Below, in pieces: positions 26,727 to 36,497 of a DNA stretch of 64,000 bases (positions within the stretch are counted from its first letter, which is position 1; the number at the start of each line of letters is the position of its first letter). Location: positions 1 through 64,000 of the forward strand of contig JAJRZK010000033.1 in NCBI GenBank assembly GCA_024275315.1, in the 5' to 3' direction. The stretch is from Nitrospirota bacterium. GTDB taxonomy: Bacteria > Nitrospinota_A > UBA7883. The notes under the pieces are model-generated. The model ran no database searches and was not told where the DNA came from. It saw only the letters and a list, made by a program, of their open reading frames with translations. The position numbers were made by a program, and so were the translations under genes.

Positions 26727-28091
26727 TCAGCCGCCAGACGAGTACAAAATCTTTTTGAGCAGCAAATCCGCGAGTATCCCATGGGTTTGCGCGTTGGGGT
26801 GAGCGTCGAAAGCGCTGGCGTAGGTGTTGAGTCCGCGTAGGTCTTCAGACGGGTCTACAACTTCGATTTTGGGGTATTTTACAGGCAGTTCGACCGCGTC
26901 GACGCTCAGCGTGGCTCCTCCCTTGTAGTCCACCCTGAACTCCATATCATGGACCAGTTCATTCTCGAGTTTAAACTCGAGAATGAAATCTTGCCAGACT
27001 CCGGGCTGGTTAAAATCCGACCCGTATATGGTTTTTTTCGCCCATATTTTCTTGCCTTTATCAGAAACCGCGTCTATTACCGCGATCTGTCCGCCGGTGT
27101 TGTCGCCTATTTTCATCCTGAACGAAAGTGTATATTCGCCCCTGGCCAGGCGCATGTATGGCCCGAACATGATGACCCCTGGCGGCGTCCCTTTTCTCCC
27201 TACGCGCACGATACCGAACCTGGACGAAGTGTCGGGCGCATTCTCCCCTGTAAGCATATATTGGCCAACCGCTGGCAGGTGGAGCGGCGTTTTTTGGCTG
27301 AGCATTTCCATCATGCTTTCCGAAATGCCCGGGAGCAAGTTATCTCCCGTTTTTGACAAAGCCGGGTAGAGCAACACCAGTATCCGTTTGGCGTTTGCTG
27401 TAGCGACAGACACCCACTCGTAGAACACCCTGCTGAATATCGCCCATCCTATGGTATCCTCGCCATAATCCTCCTCCAGATATTCCAGGTATGTGCGGCT
27501 CGTTGAAGGCGAAATCCATTCCAGCTTTTTATCCAGGGCAAAATAGAGATACGACGACGCCTTCATCTTCTGGTGAAAAGGCGCCCAACGCCAGAAAAGC
27601 ATCTTGTTCTTGGGCCGGTTCTTTTTTATTATCTCCAGATCGTTTACATACCACTGGTACACGATTATATCGGGCTTGTATTTGGGCGCCAGCTTGACCA
27701 GTTCGGCCAGATGATTGTCTATCTCTCTGCCGCTCCTGCTTCTCGTAACAATCTCGTATTTTTCTCCCTCGGAATTGAGCTTGGCAAGGAGCTGGTGAGG
27801 ATACAAATCTGTCCATTCCTTCACACCGACCCCTTCGGTGATTGAGTCGCCCTGGATCAATATCCGGGTAACGTCCGGCCTTTTAGGACCCCCCACATGC
27901 GGCCCGCGAAATCCCAGCTCGCTGTATGTAAACTCGAAGGGTTTCGCACCCGGCCCGCCGGAGGTAGTCCTCCCTCCATCGGAAAACACAACCCGGAGAA
28001 GAATCTCACCCGCCGCTATCGGAACGGTCAGAACGATAACCGTCATCACGGCGAAGAAAACTGCTTTTTTAAAACCACGTATGTTTTTCAT
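26727..28091 (-). CDS. SGNH/GDSL hydrolase-like protein, membrane-anchored
   Basis: 454 aa from ATG 28091. One N-terminal hydrophobic segment (AVFFAVMTVIVLTVPIAAG) suggests export. Block I GDSITEG (nucleophile Ser) and the C-terminal DAHPNAQTHG (Asp-x-x-His type dyad) mark the SGNH family. A beta-rich stretch between about 290 and 400 resembles a carbohydrate-binding-like jelly roll inserted before block V. It may (de)acylate an envelope polysaccharide; inference only. Confidence 0.75.
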   Translation of the reverse strand: MKNIRGFKKAVFFAVMTVIVLTVPIAAGEILLRVVFSDGGRTTSGGPGAKPFEFTYSELGFRGPHVGGPKRPDVTRILIQGDSITEGVGVKEWTDLYPHQLLAKLNSEGEKYEIVTRSRSGREIDNHLAELVKLAPKYKPDIIVYQWYVNDLEIIKKNRPKNKMLFWRWAPFHQKMKASSYLYFALDKKLEWISPSTSRTYLEYLEEDYGEDTIGWAIFSRVFYEWVSVATANAKRILVLLYPALSKTGDNLLPGISESMMEMLSQKTPLHLPAVGQYMLTGENAPDTSSRFGIVRVGRKGTPPGVIMFGPYMRLARGEYTLSFRMKIGDNTGGQIAVIDAVSDKGKKIWAKKTIYGSDFNQPGVWQDFILEFKLENELVHDMEFRVDYKGGATLSVDAVELPVKYPKIEVVDPSEDLRGLNTYASAFDAHPNAQTHGILADLLLKKILYSSGG

Positions 28092-28121
28092 AATCAATCG
28101 CCCGTCGACCGGGTCATCATC

Positions 28122-29741
28122 CTAGATAATGGTGTCGTGGTTGAATTTTTCATCGTCCTGATCCGGGTAATCAAGGTTATAGTGCAATCCGCGGGATTCC
28201 TTCCGAAGCAGGGAGCACTCGATTATCAGAGAGGCGCACATGGCCAGGTTACGTAATTCGAGCAGGTCCGGAGTAATGACAAAATCCCAATAATACTCGT
28301 TGATCTCCTGCTCGATAAGTTCTATACGCTTTTTCGCCCGGGCCAAACGTTTGTCGGTGCGAACGATACCCACATAATTCCACATCAACCGGCGGATTTC
28401 ATCCCACAAATGAGTGATGACAACCTGCTCATCCGCGTCTACGGCGTAACCGTAATCCCAGGGAGGAATCTCCTGCCGGACGTCGGGCGCCGCCTTGATC
28501 CATTCCCTGGCCGAATCGGCCGCGATCGACGCGAACACCACAGCCTCCAGCAACGAGTTGCTGGCCAGCCGGTTGGCTCCGTGCACACCGGTATGGGCGG
28601 TTTCCCCTACGGCGAAAAGTCCCGGAATTGAAGTCATGGCCTCGACGCCGGTGGAAAGTCCGCCGCACATGTAATGCGCCGCGGGAACCACGGGCGCCAT
28701 TTCCCTGGTAGGGTCTATTCCGAATTTTCGACAGGTGGAGTAGATATGGGGAAATCTCTCTATAAACCAGGAGGAATCTATCAGGGTCGTATCCAGATAG
28801 ACGCAATCGTCTCCCCGTATTTTTATTTCCAGGTCGATCGCCCGGGCGACAATGTCTCTGGGCGCAAGACTGCTTAACGGATGGTATTTCTCCATGAATG
28901 TAGACCCGTCGGACAATTTAAGCACAGCCCCCTCTCCCCGCACCGCTTCGGAAACCAGAAACGATTTCGCCTGGGGATGGAACAGGCAGGTGGGATGAAA
29001 CTGGAAAAATTCCATGTTGGCGACCTTTGCGCCGATTCTCCTGGCCATCGCCACGCCATCTCCGCTGGCAATGTCCGGGTTGGAGGTGTACAAGTATACT
29101 TTACCAGCCCCGCCGGTGGCCAGGATCGTGGCTTTCGCCTGGAAGGATATTATCTGCCCTGTCCGGCGATTGATTACATAGGCCCCTAGGCACCGGTCCG
29201 CGTCCGAGCCCGGCTCTATCCCGCCGGGGTTCATCTTGGCCATCGAGACCAGGTCCACTCCCATGTGGTTTTCATATATGTCTATCCGTGGAGCTTGCCT
29301 GGCCGCGTTGATCAGGGCCTGCTCAATCCTCTGGCCGGTCAGATCCTTGGCGTGGGCGATTCTCCTGTGAGAGTGCCCTCCTTCTCTCCCCAGTTCCAGC
29401 GATTCGCCTCCCTTTTTCATGGCAAAATCGACACCGAAATTGATAAGCTCGTTTATCATCCTCGGCCCGCTTTCCACCAGAAGCTTTACCGCGTCTTTAT
29501 GACACAACTTTTGACCGGCTTTTAGTGTGTCTGCGATATGCGACTGGAACGAATCATCATCAGATACAGCGGCCGCTATGCCTCCCTGGGCGTAATTCGT
29601 GTTTGACTCTGCCAGTTCTTTCTTGGTGACCAGGGCCACATCACCATGTTCACACAGTTTTAAGGCGCAGGACAAGCCCGCCATTCCGGAGCCAATAACA
29701 AGGAAATCGGAGTCGATACGCTCCACGAGCTTCGCTTTCAA
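28122..29741 (-). CDS. nadB: L-aspartate oxidase
   Basis: 539-aa flavoprotein converting L-aspartate to iminoaspartate, the first step of de novo NAD synthesis. The FAD-binding GSGMAGLSCALKL is at the N-terminus; NYAQGGIAAA, GGAGKVYLYTSNP and VPAAHYMCGGLSTG are succinate dehydrogenase/NadB landmarks. The C-terminal helical domain is complete. nadA and nadC are not in the window. TTG start at 29741. Confidence 0.96.
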   Translation of the reverse strand: MKAKLVERIDSDFLVIGSGMAGLSCALKLCEHGDVALVTKKELAESNTNYAQGGIAAAVSDDDSFQSHIADTLKAGQKLCHKDAVKLLVESGPRMINELINFGVDFAMKKGGESLELGREGGHSHRRIAHAKDLTGQRIEQALINAARQAPRIDIYENHMGVDLVSMAKMNPGGIEPGSDADRCLGAYVINRRTGQIISFQAKATILATGGAGKVYLYTSNPDIASGDGVAMARRIGAKVANMEFFQFHPTCLFHPQAKSFLVSEAVRGEGAVLKLSDGSTFMEKYHPLSSLAPRDIVARAIDLEIKIRGDDCVYLDTTLIDSSWFIERFPHIYSTCRKFGIDPTREMAPVVPAAHYMCGGLSTGVEAMTSIPGLFAVGETAHTGVHGANRLASNSLLEAVVFASIAADSAREWIKAAPDVRQEIPPWDYGYAVDADEQVVITHLWDEIRRLMWNYVGIVRTDKRLARAKKRIELIEQEINEYYWDFVITPDLLELRNLAMCASLIIECSLLRKESRGLHYNLDYPDQDDEKFNHDTII

Positions 29742-29832
29742 CTTAGGGAAAGATTACGCTGATTGAAAAACAGGATAAACCGGAACCGCGCCGCAACACG
29801 TTGTCACCGGCCCGCTGAAGCTGGCGCTTCGG

Positions 29833-30558
29833 CTATAGCTCTGTACGGAATTCAAAATTGTAAGAGCCGATGGAGAACTTGTCGCCGTTGCTCAGCCGGT
29901 GTTTGTCCATGGGTTTGTTGTCCACTTTCAGCTTGGCCATGCCGCCCTGATAGCTGATATCGTATTTGTCGCTGGATTTTGTTATGGAAGCGGCGATCCT
30001 TCCTATGGTGATGCCCTTGATCTGGATATCGGAATTGTCACTGGACCCGATTAATGTGGTGTCCTTATCGAGAGTTACAACCTTGGGAGCGCCTGATGAT
30101 TGATACAGGAACAGCTTCGCCGCCACGTGCGGCGAGCCTTCGGTGGGCGCTTCCGATTTGGCGTTTTGCTTGCCAGCTTTTTCCATCATGGCCTTGATCT
30201 TGGCGGAGTCCATCATCATGGTCATGCCGCCGACATCTCCCGATTCGTCAAGGGTATCCACCGTATCAGGCTCTTCGTCCGGGTTTTCAAATTTTAGCTG
30301 AAACCGGCCGATGGTTATGACATCCCCGGATCTGAGTTCCTTTGTTTTAATCTGGTTGTCGTTAACGTATGTGCCGTTGGTGCTGTCAAGGTCGTGGGCG
30401 ATGAACCTGAAACCGATTTTCTCTATTTTCATATGACGGCCGGATACGGCGGGGTTTTTCAAGATGATATCCCCTTTTTCCCGTCCTATGACAATGGTTT
30501 TCTTAAGTTCTACTTCCTTTAAAACCTTGTCCTTGCTTAAAATAATCAGCTTCGCCAT
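29833..30558 (-). CDS. Protein with two FHA domains
   Basis: 241 aa. The first forkhead-associated domain (about 1-95) has the phosphothreonine-binding set: GR at 25-26, SGRH at 39-42 and STNGTYVN at 59-66. The second (about 150-241) keeps the fold (TTLIGSSDNSDIQI, LSNGDKFSIG) but lacks the SxxH and N residues, so it is probably structural. A negatively charged linker lies between. A phospho-dependent adaptor; no Ser/Thr kinase gene is adjacent. Confidence 0.88.
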   Translation of the reverse strand: MAKLIILSKDKVLKEVELKKTIVIGREKGDIILKNPAVSGRHMKIEKIGFRFIAHDLDSTNGTYVNDNQIKTKELRSGDVITIGRFQLKFENPDEEPDTVDTLDESGDVGGMTMMMDSAKIKAMMEKAGKQNAKSEAPTEGSPHVAAKLFLYQSSGAPKVVTLDKDTTLIGSSDNSDIQIKGITIGRIAASITKSSDKYDISYQGGMAKLKVDNKPMDKHRLSNGDKFSIGSYNFEFRTEL

Positions 30559-30655
30559 TTTTTTGTAACTGAAAGATTTTTATGACTTTATATCACGACC
30601 TTGGCCGACCTTCAACGCCTTATTATAATGCCTGTTTTATGTTTGGGAAAGTTTT

Positions 30656-31738
30656 TTATTTTAACTCTCTTATCAGCCCCCTGATAAGCTTTCCCATGAG
30701 CCCCGCGTATCTGCGCCCAGCTTCCGCTACCAGCTGATGGCTGAGCGGCTCATCATCGGCGGAACCCGAGGCGTTGTTGACTATGAGAGCGAGCGCAGTC
30801 ACCGGCACACCCAAATGCGCGGCGGCGATGGCTTCCGGAACCACGGACATGCAAACCGCATCGGCTCCTGTCGACTGAATCCAGGATCGTTCCGCCCGGG
30901 TTTCATACACCGGTCCCCGCACCCCGGCCAGAACTCCCAACTGGCGCTTGACCCGGGCCCTGCGGCAGATTCGCTCCGAAGCGGATATGATCGATCGATC
31001 ATACGTCGACGACATATCGACAAAAGGAGACGGATCGTAGTACGGGTTCGTCCCAAACAGGGGATTGTCACCCATAAGGTTGATATGATCATTTACAAAC
31101 ATCACATCCCCCGGCCGGAACAGCGGATTCAACCCGCCCGCCGAGGTGGTAAGGATGAGATGCTCCACACCCAGCGTCATGAAAGTGCGAACGACGCGAA
31201 CGGTCTCTTCCATGGAGCCGGTCTCGTAATAGTGCAACCTGCCTTCACAAAACAAGACGGGAACCCCATCGACAACTCAGGCGCGAACTTGTCCGGGATG
31301 CCCTTCCACTTCCGGTTCTATAAAACCAGGGATTTTTGAAAACAACACCGGCTCGCCTGCGACAGAGTCGGCGACCGAGGAGAGGCCCGACCCAAGCACA
31401 ACCGCCACTTTTGGCTTCACCGAAAAGCGTCTTCTTAGATACGTGGCGGACCTTTTCATCTCTTCGGCCACTTCACCTAAATAAATGTTTTTGGACGCGG
31501 AAACGAAAGATGTCGTCAATTCCAGGTTTATCACAGCGGGACCGGGGCCAGAATCATCCGCTTTTCTCCTGCGGATCTGTTTTCTGGGCTTTTTAGATTT
31601 TCCGGAAACCTTTACCTTGAACTGGGTGCCATCCGGGTGGGATTTTATTTCGTACTCCTCGTTGTCAATGATTGTGATTTTCCTCTTGGAGGAGCTGGCG
31701 GAGGTTTTTCCGCCTTGGGAGGGAGTGGCTTTCGACAC
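30656..31738 (-). pseudogene. Purine nucleoside phosphorylase, interrupted by in-frame TGA
   Basis: Two same-frame pieces (31738-31277 and 31276-30656) together give a PNP/MTAP-type phosphorylase: KVAVVLGSGLSSVADSV, IPGF, EGHPGQV, then after TGA at 31277-31279 VVDGVPVLFCEGRLHYYE, SAGGLNPLF, GPVYETRAE, MSVVPE and IVNNASG. The frame is perfectly continuous across the stop; homologues usually have Gly there, so GGA to TGA is the simplest change. It would cleave purine nucleosides with phosphate. Not functional unless the stop is an error or is read through. GTG 31738 is only a nominal start: upstream reading frame continues into the basic segment. Confidence 0.8.
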
Positions 31739-32049
31739 GCTTTTGGATTTGGCCCTGACGGAGCTTTTTTTCTGGTGACCGCCAACTTTTTTTTCGAGAC
31801 CGGCTTTGCCACCTCCGAAGCGCTGGAAACCCCGGTTCGCCGCACCCTGGGTTTGGCCGTAACGGGAGGAGCCTGGCTCTGTTCTGACTCCGGCTCTGCA
31901 TATTTTGATTTTCCCGCTTTTGCGGAGTTCTTCCTCTTCAGTTTGGCCGACCTTGTAGACGACCTTTTGGACGCCCTCGAAGACCTGCGATCTGTGTGGG
32001 ATGAGGAATCCCTAGGGTTATCGTTACTATCAATATCATTTACATTCAT
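31645..32049 (-). CDS. Very basic Ser/Lys/Ala-rich segment, probably N-terminal extension of the PNP gene
   Basis: ATG 32049 overlaps the rodZ stop (ATGA type). The frame encodes a low-complexity, histone H1-like tail (RRSSRASKRSSTRSAKLKRK..., AKPVSKKKLAVTRKK). A -1 shift at the seven-A run of the sense strand (31765-31771) joins it seamlessly to the frame of the PNP gene, which is also Lys/Ser-rich upstream of its catalytic domain. So the true product may be one protein of about 465 aa. The 3' part of this frame beyond 31765 is then not translated. Confidence 0.45.
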   Translation of the reverse strand: MNVNDIDSNDNPRDSSSHTDRRSSRASKRSSTRSAKLKRKNSAKAGKSKYAEPESEQSQAPPVTAKPRVRRTGVSSASEVAKPVSKKKLAVTRKKAPSGPNPKACRKPLPPKAEKPPPAPPRGKSQSLTTRSTK

Positions 32050-33020
32050 CGAGATGTCTCCATTTGTGTTTCTTCCGTGGCGGATGACGGCAGGATGAGA
32101 TTCGTCAATACGTTGGAAGCGGGTTGTGGTATCGCCACAGTTTCTCCGTTTAAATATAACTTTGTTCCAGCCACGTTGCCAATGCTTACCTTATACCCCT
32201 TCTGCGCCCACCAGGTCACTGTATTGCCTTCTCGCAAAATTATCTCCCTGGTGATTTCACCATCTATCAGGACTTTTATCCAGCTGTCAGACTCGGCTGT
32301 GATTTTCAGGTTCAACGGAAGGCTGGTGTCGCTTATTCGATTGATTTGCGCGCCAACATCATCAAGCTGTGCGGTTTGCGCCGGCTCCTGTGTCTGGGCG
32401 GCGGCGCCCGCTTCAATATTTACCGTCTCAACCGCCCTGGTCGTCGTTGTATCCCCGGTCTTCCCCTCTTTTACGTCAGGTAATCGTATTGATCGCCCGG
32501 TTTCATTCGCCGGAACGGGAGCGGCGGAAGTTTTATCCACCACGGCGCGCCCTCTCTTCTCATCCATGTCGGCTTGATGACTGGACATTCCTTTCGGGTC
32601 GATTGTCTCGACAGCCGCTGTCTTGACAGCCACCATGCTCTTGATAAGGCCGGGAACACCCAGATAGTATCCCGCAAAATACAAAATTGCTATACTTATA
32701 ACCGCTACAAGCATAATCAGGGATGACCGGGTGTTGTTTGGCTGGAGAGGCATGTTTATCATTTTCGGGCTCTTGTCCTTTCCTACAAGACCCAGCTCTG
32801 AGTACCGATCCACCAACCCCTGACCGTCGACTCTCACCACTTTGGCGTACGCCCGAAGCATCCCCTTGACGAACACAGGACCGGGAAGCTCTTCGAAACG
32901 GTCTGCCTCCGCGGCCCGGATCAGGCGTTGATTAATGCATGTGATCGCGGCGATTTCCTCGATCGTCATCCCCTGCTTAAGGCGACACGAAACGAGATGT
33001 TTCCCCAGGGTTTCCGTCAT
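32046..33020 (-). CDS. rodZ: RodZ-like HTH/membrane protein
   Basis: 324 aa. An N-terminal XRE-type helix-turn-helix (KQGMTIEEIAAITCINQRLI, about 14-33), one transmembrane helix (about 110-133), a Thr/Ala-rich periplasmic linker, and a C-terminal DUF4115 beta domain (SDSWIKVLIDGEITREIIL, GNVAGTKLYLNGE). This is the RodZ architecture, linking MreB to the envelope in cell-shape control. No mreB is in the window. Confidence 0.92.
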   Translation of the reverse strand: MTETLGKHLVSCRLKQGMTIEEIAAITCINQRLIRAAEADRFEELPGPVFVKGMLRAYAKVVRVDGQGLVDRYSELGLVGKDKSPKMINMPLQPNNTRSSLIMLVAVISIAILYFAGYYLGVPGLIKSMVAVKTAAVETIDPKGMSSHQADMDEKRGRAVVDKTSAAPVPANETGRSIRLPDVKEGKTGDTTTTRAVETVNIEAGAAAQTQEPAQTAQLDDVGAQINRISDTSLPLNLKITAESDSWIKVLIDGEITREIILREGNTVTWWAQKGYKVSIGNVAGTKLYLNGETVAIPQPASNVLTNLILPSSATEETQMETSR

Positions 33021-33079
33021 ATGGTTGTAGTGTTGCCTAAGTCAACATATATAGATGGTTTTTCTTTCGTCCGGATAAC

Positions 33080-33085
33080 TATAAT
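33080..33085 (+). promoter_or_regulatory. -10 element of lnt
   Basis: Perfect TATAAT 28 bases before the chosen lnt start; the -35 region is poor. It supports ATG 33114 rather than an upstream frame that overlaps rodZ. Confidence 0.45.
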
Positions 33086-33113
33086 ATGCCCAAATTTAAA
33101 AATCACGAAAAAC

Positions 33114-34718
33114 ATGGTCGCAACCAGCAAAAACTGTGAATCGAACGTCATGATGACGGACCTGGCCGTGTCGGCCTTTTCCGGCGCCACGCTCGCCCTG
33201 GCGTTTCCCGATTATGGGATATGGCCTCTGGCGTGGGTGTCGCTTGCGCCGATGATCTGGGCCATGCGGAACAAATCGGAGCTCGGATCGATGACATTGG
33301 GGTTTGTCATGGGCATTTTCTGTTTTACGCCAACTTTTTCCTGGCTGAGAAACACGATGACCGACTACGCCGCTTTTCCTCTTCCTCTGGCGCTGGCGGT
33401 CACCGGGCTTATGGTTGTCGCCCTGTCTGCGTTTACCGCTTTTTTCGGATTCGCGTTTTCCTATATACGCCGCGCGTCAAATTATGACATGGCCCTGGTA
33501 TCGGCGCCTTTTTTATGGATATGCATGGAATTTGTCCGGGCGACACTTCCCGTTTTTTCCTTCCCCTGGGGCAGGATCGCCGATTGCCAGTTTGCGGCCT
33601 TGCCGATCATACAGATCGCCGACATCGCAGGCGAGGAGGGCCTGGGTTTCATGATTATTCTTGCAAACGTCACAATCGTTAAAATCATGGACTGGATCGC
33701 CAACCGCGGTTTGCGCCCGGCCCGCCCGGTCCCGTTTCCCGGAGCCTGGGTTTTGCTGACTGTTACGCTTATTACAAGCTCCATGGTATACGGTTACCAC
33801 CGCATGGAAACCCTCGGCGACCATGGGGGCGGTGATAATAATAAAGTGTCCGTGGCGCTGGTCCAGGGGAACATAGACCAGTCCCGCAAATGGGACAAAG
33901 AGTACAATAAAACTCAAATCGATATCTACAGACGGCGAACGCTTCAGGCGGGATCCAAAGGTGTGGACCTTGTCGTCTGGCCGGAAACCGCCGCGCCCTT
34001 TTATTTTGGCGCGGACCCGGTTCGGGATTCCGCCATATTCCAGCTGGCCGCAGAAATTGACGCGCCTGTTATTTTCGGGGCGCCCGCGTATCGCAGAACC
34101 GCCGGGGGCGCGATATCATATAACAGAGCCTGGGTGGTGCGGCCGGACGGGCTGGCGGGTAAATATGACAAGGTTCACCTGGTCCCGTTCGGAGAGTATG
34201 TTCCATTTAAAAAGTTGCTTTTTTTCCTGGAGGAAATGGTGACCGCCGTAGGCGACATGGCGCCTGGAGAGCGTATCAACCTGCTCGACGCGGGAGATCA
34301 AAAGATCGGCGTACAGATATGTTATGAAATCATCTTCCCCGAGTATTCCAGGCAAATAGCCGAAATGGGCGCCACAGCCATAGTTAACATAACCAACGAT
34401 TCGTGGTTCGGTCGATCTGCGGCGTCAAGCCAGAGCCTGGCCATGGCGGTTTTCAGGGCTGTGGAAAACCGCATACCGGTGTTGCGGGCGGCGCAATCGG
34501 GCATATCCGCGATCATCTCTCAAACAGGGGAAATTACAAAAGAAACGGGGCTTTTCATCGAGACAACAGCTTATGGAGGTTTTACGCCCAAGACAGGGCC
34601 GATGACTTTGTATACATATTCAGGTGATGTTTTCGCATGGATTTGCATGTTCGGCGCCGCCTGTTTCTGGGTGATGGCGTACAGAAAACGCAATTCCGGT
34701 CCCGCCGCCGATACATAG
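33114..34718 (+). CDS. lnt: Apolipoprotein N-acyltransferase
   Basis: 534 aa from ATG 33114. The N-terminal half has about six membrane segments; the C-terminal nitrilase domain has the Glu-Lys-Cys triad in VVWPETAAP, GKYDKVHLVPFGEYVPF and GVQICYEIIFPE. NITNDSWFG is the family hallmark. It adds the third acyl chain to lipoproteins in the inner membrane, consistent with the lipoprotein at 1.8 kb. The longer upstream frame is rejected because it runs through rodZ. GT9 follows after 7 bases. Confidence 0.95.
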   Translation: MVATSKNCESNVMMTDLAVSAFSGATLALAFPDYGIWPLAWVSLAPMIWAMRNKSELGSMTLGFVMGIFCFTPTFSWLRNTMTDYAAFPLPLALAVTGLMVVALSAFTAFFGFAFSYIRRASNYDMALVSAPFLWICMEFVRATLPVFSFPWGRIADCQFAALPIIQIADIAGEEGLGFMIILANVTIVKIMDWIANRGLRPARPVPFPGAWVLLTVTLITSSMVYGYHRMETLGDHGGGDNNKVSVALVQGNIDQSRKWDKEYNKTQIDIYRRRTLQAGSKGVDLVVWPETAAPFYFGADPVRDSAIFQLAAEIDAPVIFGAPAYRRTAGGAISYNRAWVVRPDGLAGKYDKVHLVPFGEYVPFKKLLFFLEEMVTAVGDMAPGERINLLDAGDQKIGVQICYEIIFPEYSRQIAEMGATAIVNITNDSWFGRSAASSQSLAMAVFRAVENRIPVLRAAQSGISAIISQTGEITKETGLFIETTAYGGFTPKTGPMTLYTYSGDVFAWICMFGAACFWVMAYRKRNSGPAADT

Positions 34719-34725
34719 CGACATC

Positions 34726-35634
34726 ATGAACGCTTTGATCATAAGAACGGGCGGTCTGGGTGACACGATACTTACACTTGTCGCCGCCGGTTGGCTGGAA
34801 AACCTGGGGTGGCGCACCGATGTCATGGGATATGAAAGATACGCTGATGTCGTCGGCATGTTCGGGTTCGGATTCATCGCGGAGGAGAGATCCGGATTCG
34901 GGTCGCTCTACTCCAACCCCGCCCCCACAATTTTCAGACTTTTTGGCCGGTATGATCTCGTAATCGCCCTCAAGTCCGATCAAGACGGGTCGCTGACGGA
35001 AAACCTCCGGAAAGCGTCTGGCGGAAAAACCATTATGATAAACCCCGTGCCGCCACCCGGTCGCGGGGTCGGTTACGCGTGTTATCTCGCCCGTGAAATC
35101 TCGAAAACGATCGGGGCGGATCCCCCGGAACAGCTCCCCCTGCTCGAGTCCAGGCTCAAGCTTCCTCACGGCGCCAAACGACTTGACGGCGCCAAACGCA
35201 GGCTGGCCATCCATCCCGGCTCCGGGTCCCCCGGGAAAAACTGGCCCATCAACCGGTTTGTCGATTTGATAAACAGCGTCACGGCAACCGCGACCTTTAT
35301 CACGGGACCTGCGCAGACAACTGAAGAGCTTGACAACATTCGCGCCCTGGCCAGGGAAAACAACATCTGCCTGGAGCACAACCCGGCATACCCCCGGCTT
35401 GCCGCAAAGCTCGCCAACGCCGATTTATACCTTGGGGTGGATTCCGGGGTCACTCATCTGGCGGCGGCCATGGGTGTGCCGGTGGCCGCTCTTTTCGGCC
35501 CGACAGACCCGGAGATATGGCGCCCCGCCGGAGCTGCTGTAACAATTGTAACCGCGCCTGACGGCGACATGGAAAAGCTTGACGTGGAGCGGGTATTGGA
35601 CAGGATAAGGGACCATTGTATAAAGTTGCGCTGA
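34726..35634 (+). CDS. GT9 heptosyltransferase-like glycosyltransferase
   Basis: 302 aa, GT-B fold. MNALIIRTGGLGDTILTL is the N-terminal sequence typical of ADP-heptose:LPS heptosyltransferases. LAIHPGSGSPGKNWP and LGVDSGVTHLAAAMGVPVAALFGPTDP are the donor-binding blocks. Probably acts on LPS core. Coupled with the downstream RmlD-like gene by a 19-base overlap. Confidence 0.92.
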   Translation: MNALIIRTGGLGDTILTLVAAGWLENLGWRTDVMGYERYADVVGMFGFGFIAEERSGFGSLYSNPAPTIFRLFGRYDLVIALKSDQDGSLTENLRKASGGKTIMINPVPPPGRGVGYACYLAREISKTIGADPPEQLPLLESRLKLPHGAKRLDGAKRRLAIHPGSGSPGKNWPINRFVDLINSVTATATFITGPAQTTEELDNIRALARENNICLEHNPAYPRLAAKLANADLYLGVDSGVTHLAAAMGVPVAALFGPTDPEIWRPAGAAVTIVTAPDGDMEKLDVERVLDRIRDHCIKLR

Positions 35635-36497
35635 CAGGAGCCGGGGGAAACATAGGATTCCGGCTCGCCCGCCTGCTTGAAAAAAAATACGACGTCACCT
35701 GTTTTGCGCATAACCACATCCCGGCAGGGCTCGACGCTGTCTCTTTGGATATCACAGACGCAGACGCGGTACACCACGCCATCACCCGGTTGCGTCCGTA
35801 CGCCGTGATCAACACAGCCGCCCTGGCCGACGCCAACCTGTGCCAGCGCCAGCCGGAGCTCGCCGACAGTGTCAATGTCGCCGGCGTGATAAATATCGCC
35901 AAAGCCTGCGCGGCGGCTCGCTGCAGACTGATTCATTACTCCACAGACCTGGTTTTCGACGGGAGAACAGGCATGTACAACGAGAAAAGCGCACCGAATC
36001 CCATCGGTGTTTACGGCGCCACGAAATCGCGATCCGAGCTGGTGGCGCTCGGGCACAACGAAGCCACGGCGATATTGCGCACCGCGATTGTATACGGAGC
36101 CGGGTCCGGAAAACGCCCCACGTTTTTCGAGCATGTGGTTCGACGCGCCAGGAAAGGGGAGGCCAGCAAAGTGTTCATCAACGAGTACAGGTCTTTTTTA
36201 TATATGGACGACAGCGCAACGGCGGCGATCAGCCTTCTTAAAAACTTTTCTCCCGGAATTTACCACGCGGGCGGTAACGAGCGCTTGAGCCGACATGTTT
36301 TCGTATCGAGAATGTTTTCGTTTCTTGGATTGGACGCAAAATTGGCCGAGCCGGTAAAAATCGCTGATGTGGATAACCAGGTGTATCGCCCGGCCGATTG
36401 CTCCTTGTACAGCGGCAAGCTTAAGGACGCAACCGGCTGGAAACCGGCGTCGATCAGCGAGGGAATGAGAAAGTTCAAGATAGATATGGATTTATGA
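35616..36497 (+). CDS. RmlD-like NAD-dependent sugar epimerase/reductase (extended SDR)
   Basis: 293 aa. Rossmann motif GAGGNIGFRLARLL at 8-21, active-site YGATKS (YxxxK), and STDLVFDG and INTAALADANLCQ as in dTDP-4-dehydrorhamnose reductase. The related MatB/SAM-synthetase beta fold is an alternative. TTG start within the end of the GT9 gene. The exact sugar nucleotide is unknown as the rest of the rml pathway is absent here. Confidence 0.85.
   Translation: MYKVALTGAGGNIGFRLARLLEKKYDVTCFAHNHIPAGLDAVSLDITDADAVHHAITRLRPYAVINTAALADANLCQRQPELADSVNVAGVINIAKACAAARCRLIHYSTDLVFDGRTGMYNEKSAPNPIGVYGATKSRSELVALGHNEATAILRTAIVYGAGSGKRPTFFEHVVRRARKGEASKVFINEYRSFLYMDDSATAAISLLKNFSPGIYHAGGNERLSRHVFVSRMFSFLGLDAKLAEPVKIADVDNQVYRPADCSLYSGKLKDATGWKPASISEGMRKFKIDMDL

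Noticed and set aside
31637-32098. Plus-strand 153-codon frame opposite the basic segment and rodZ end
   Set aside because: Its Phe/Leu/Ala-rich product is the expected antisense of a Lys/Ser/Ala-rich coding region.
32928-33113. Longer N-terminus for Lnt
   Set aside because: It runs through the antisense of rodZ and lies upstream of the TATAAT at 33080; homologues start near ATG 33114.
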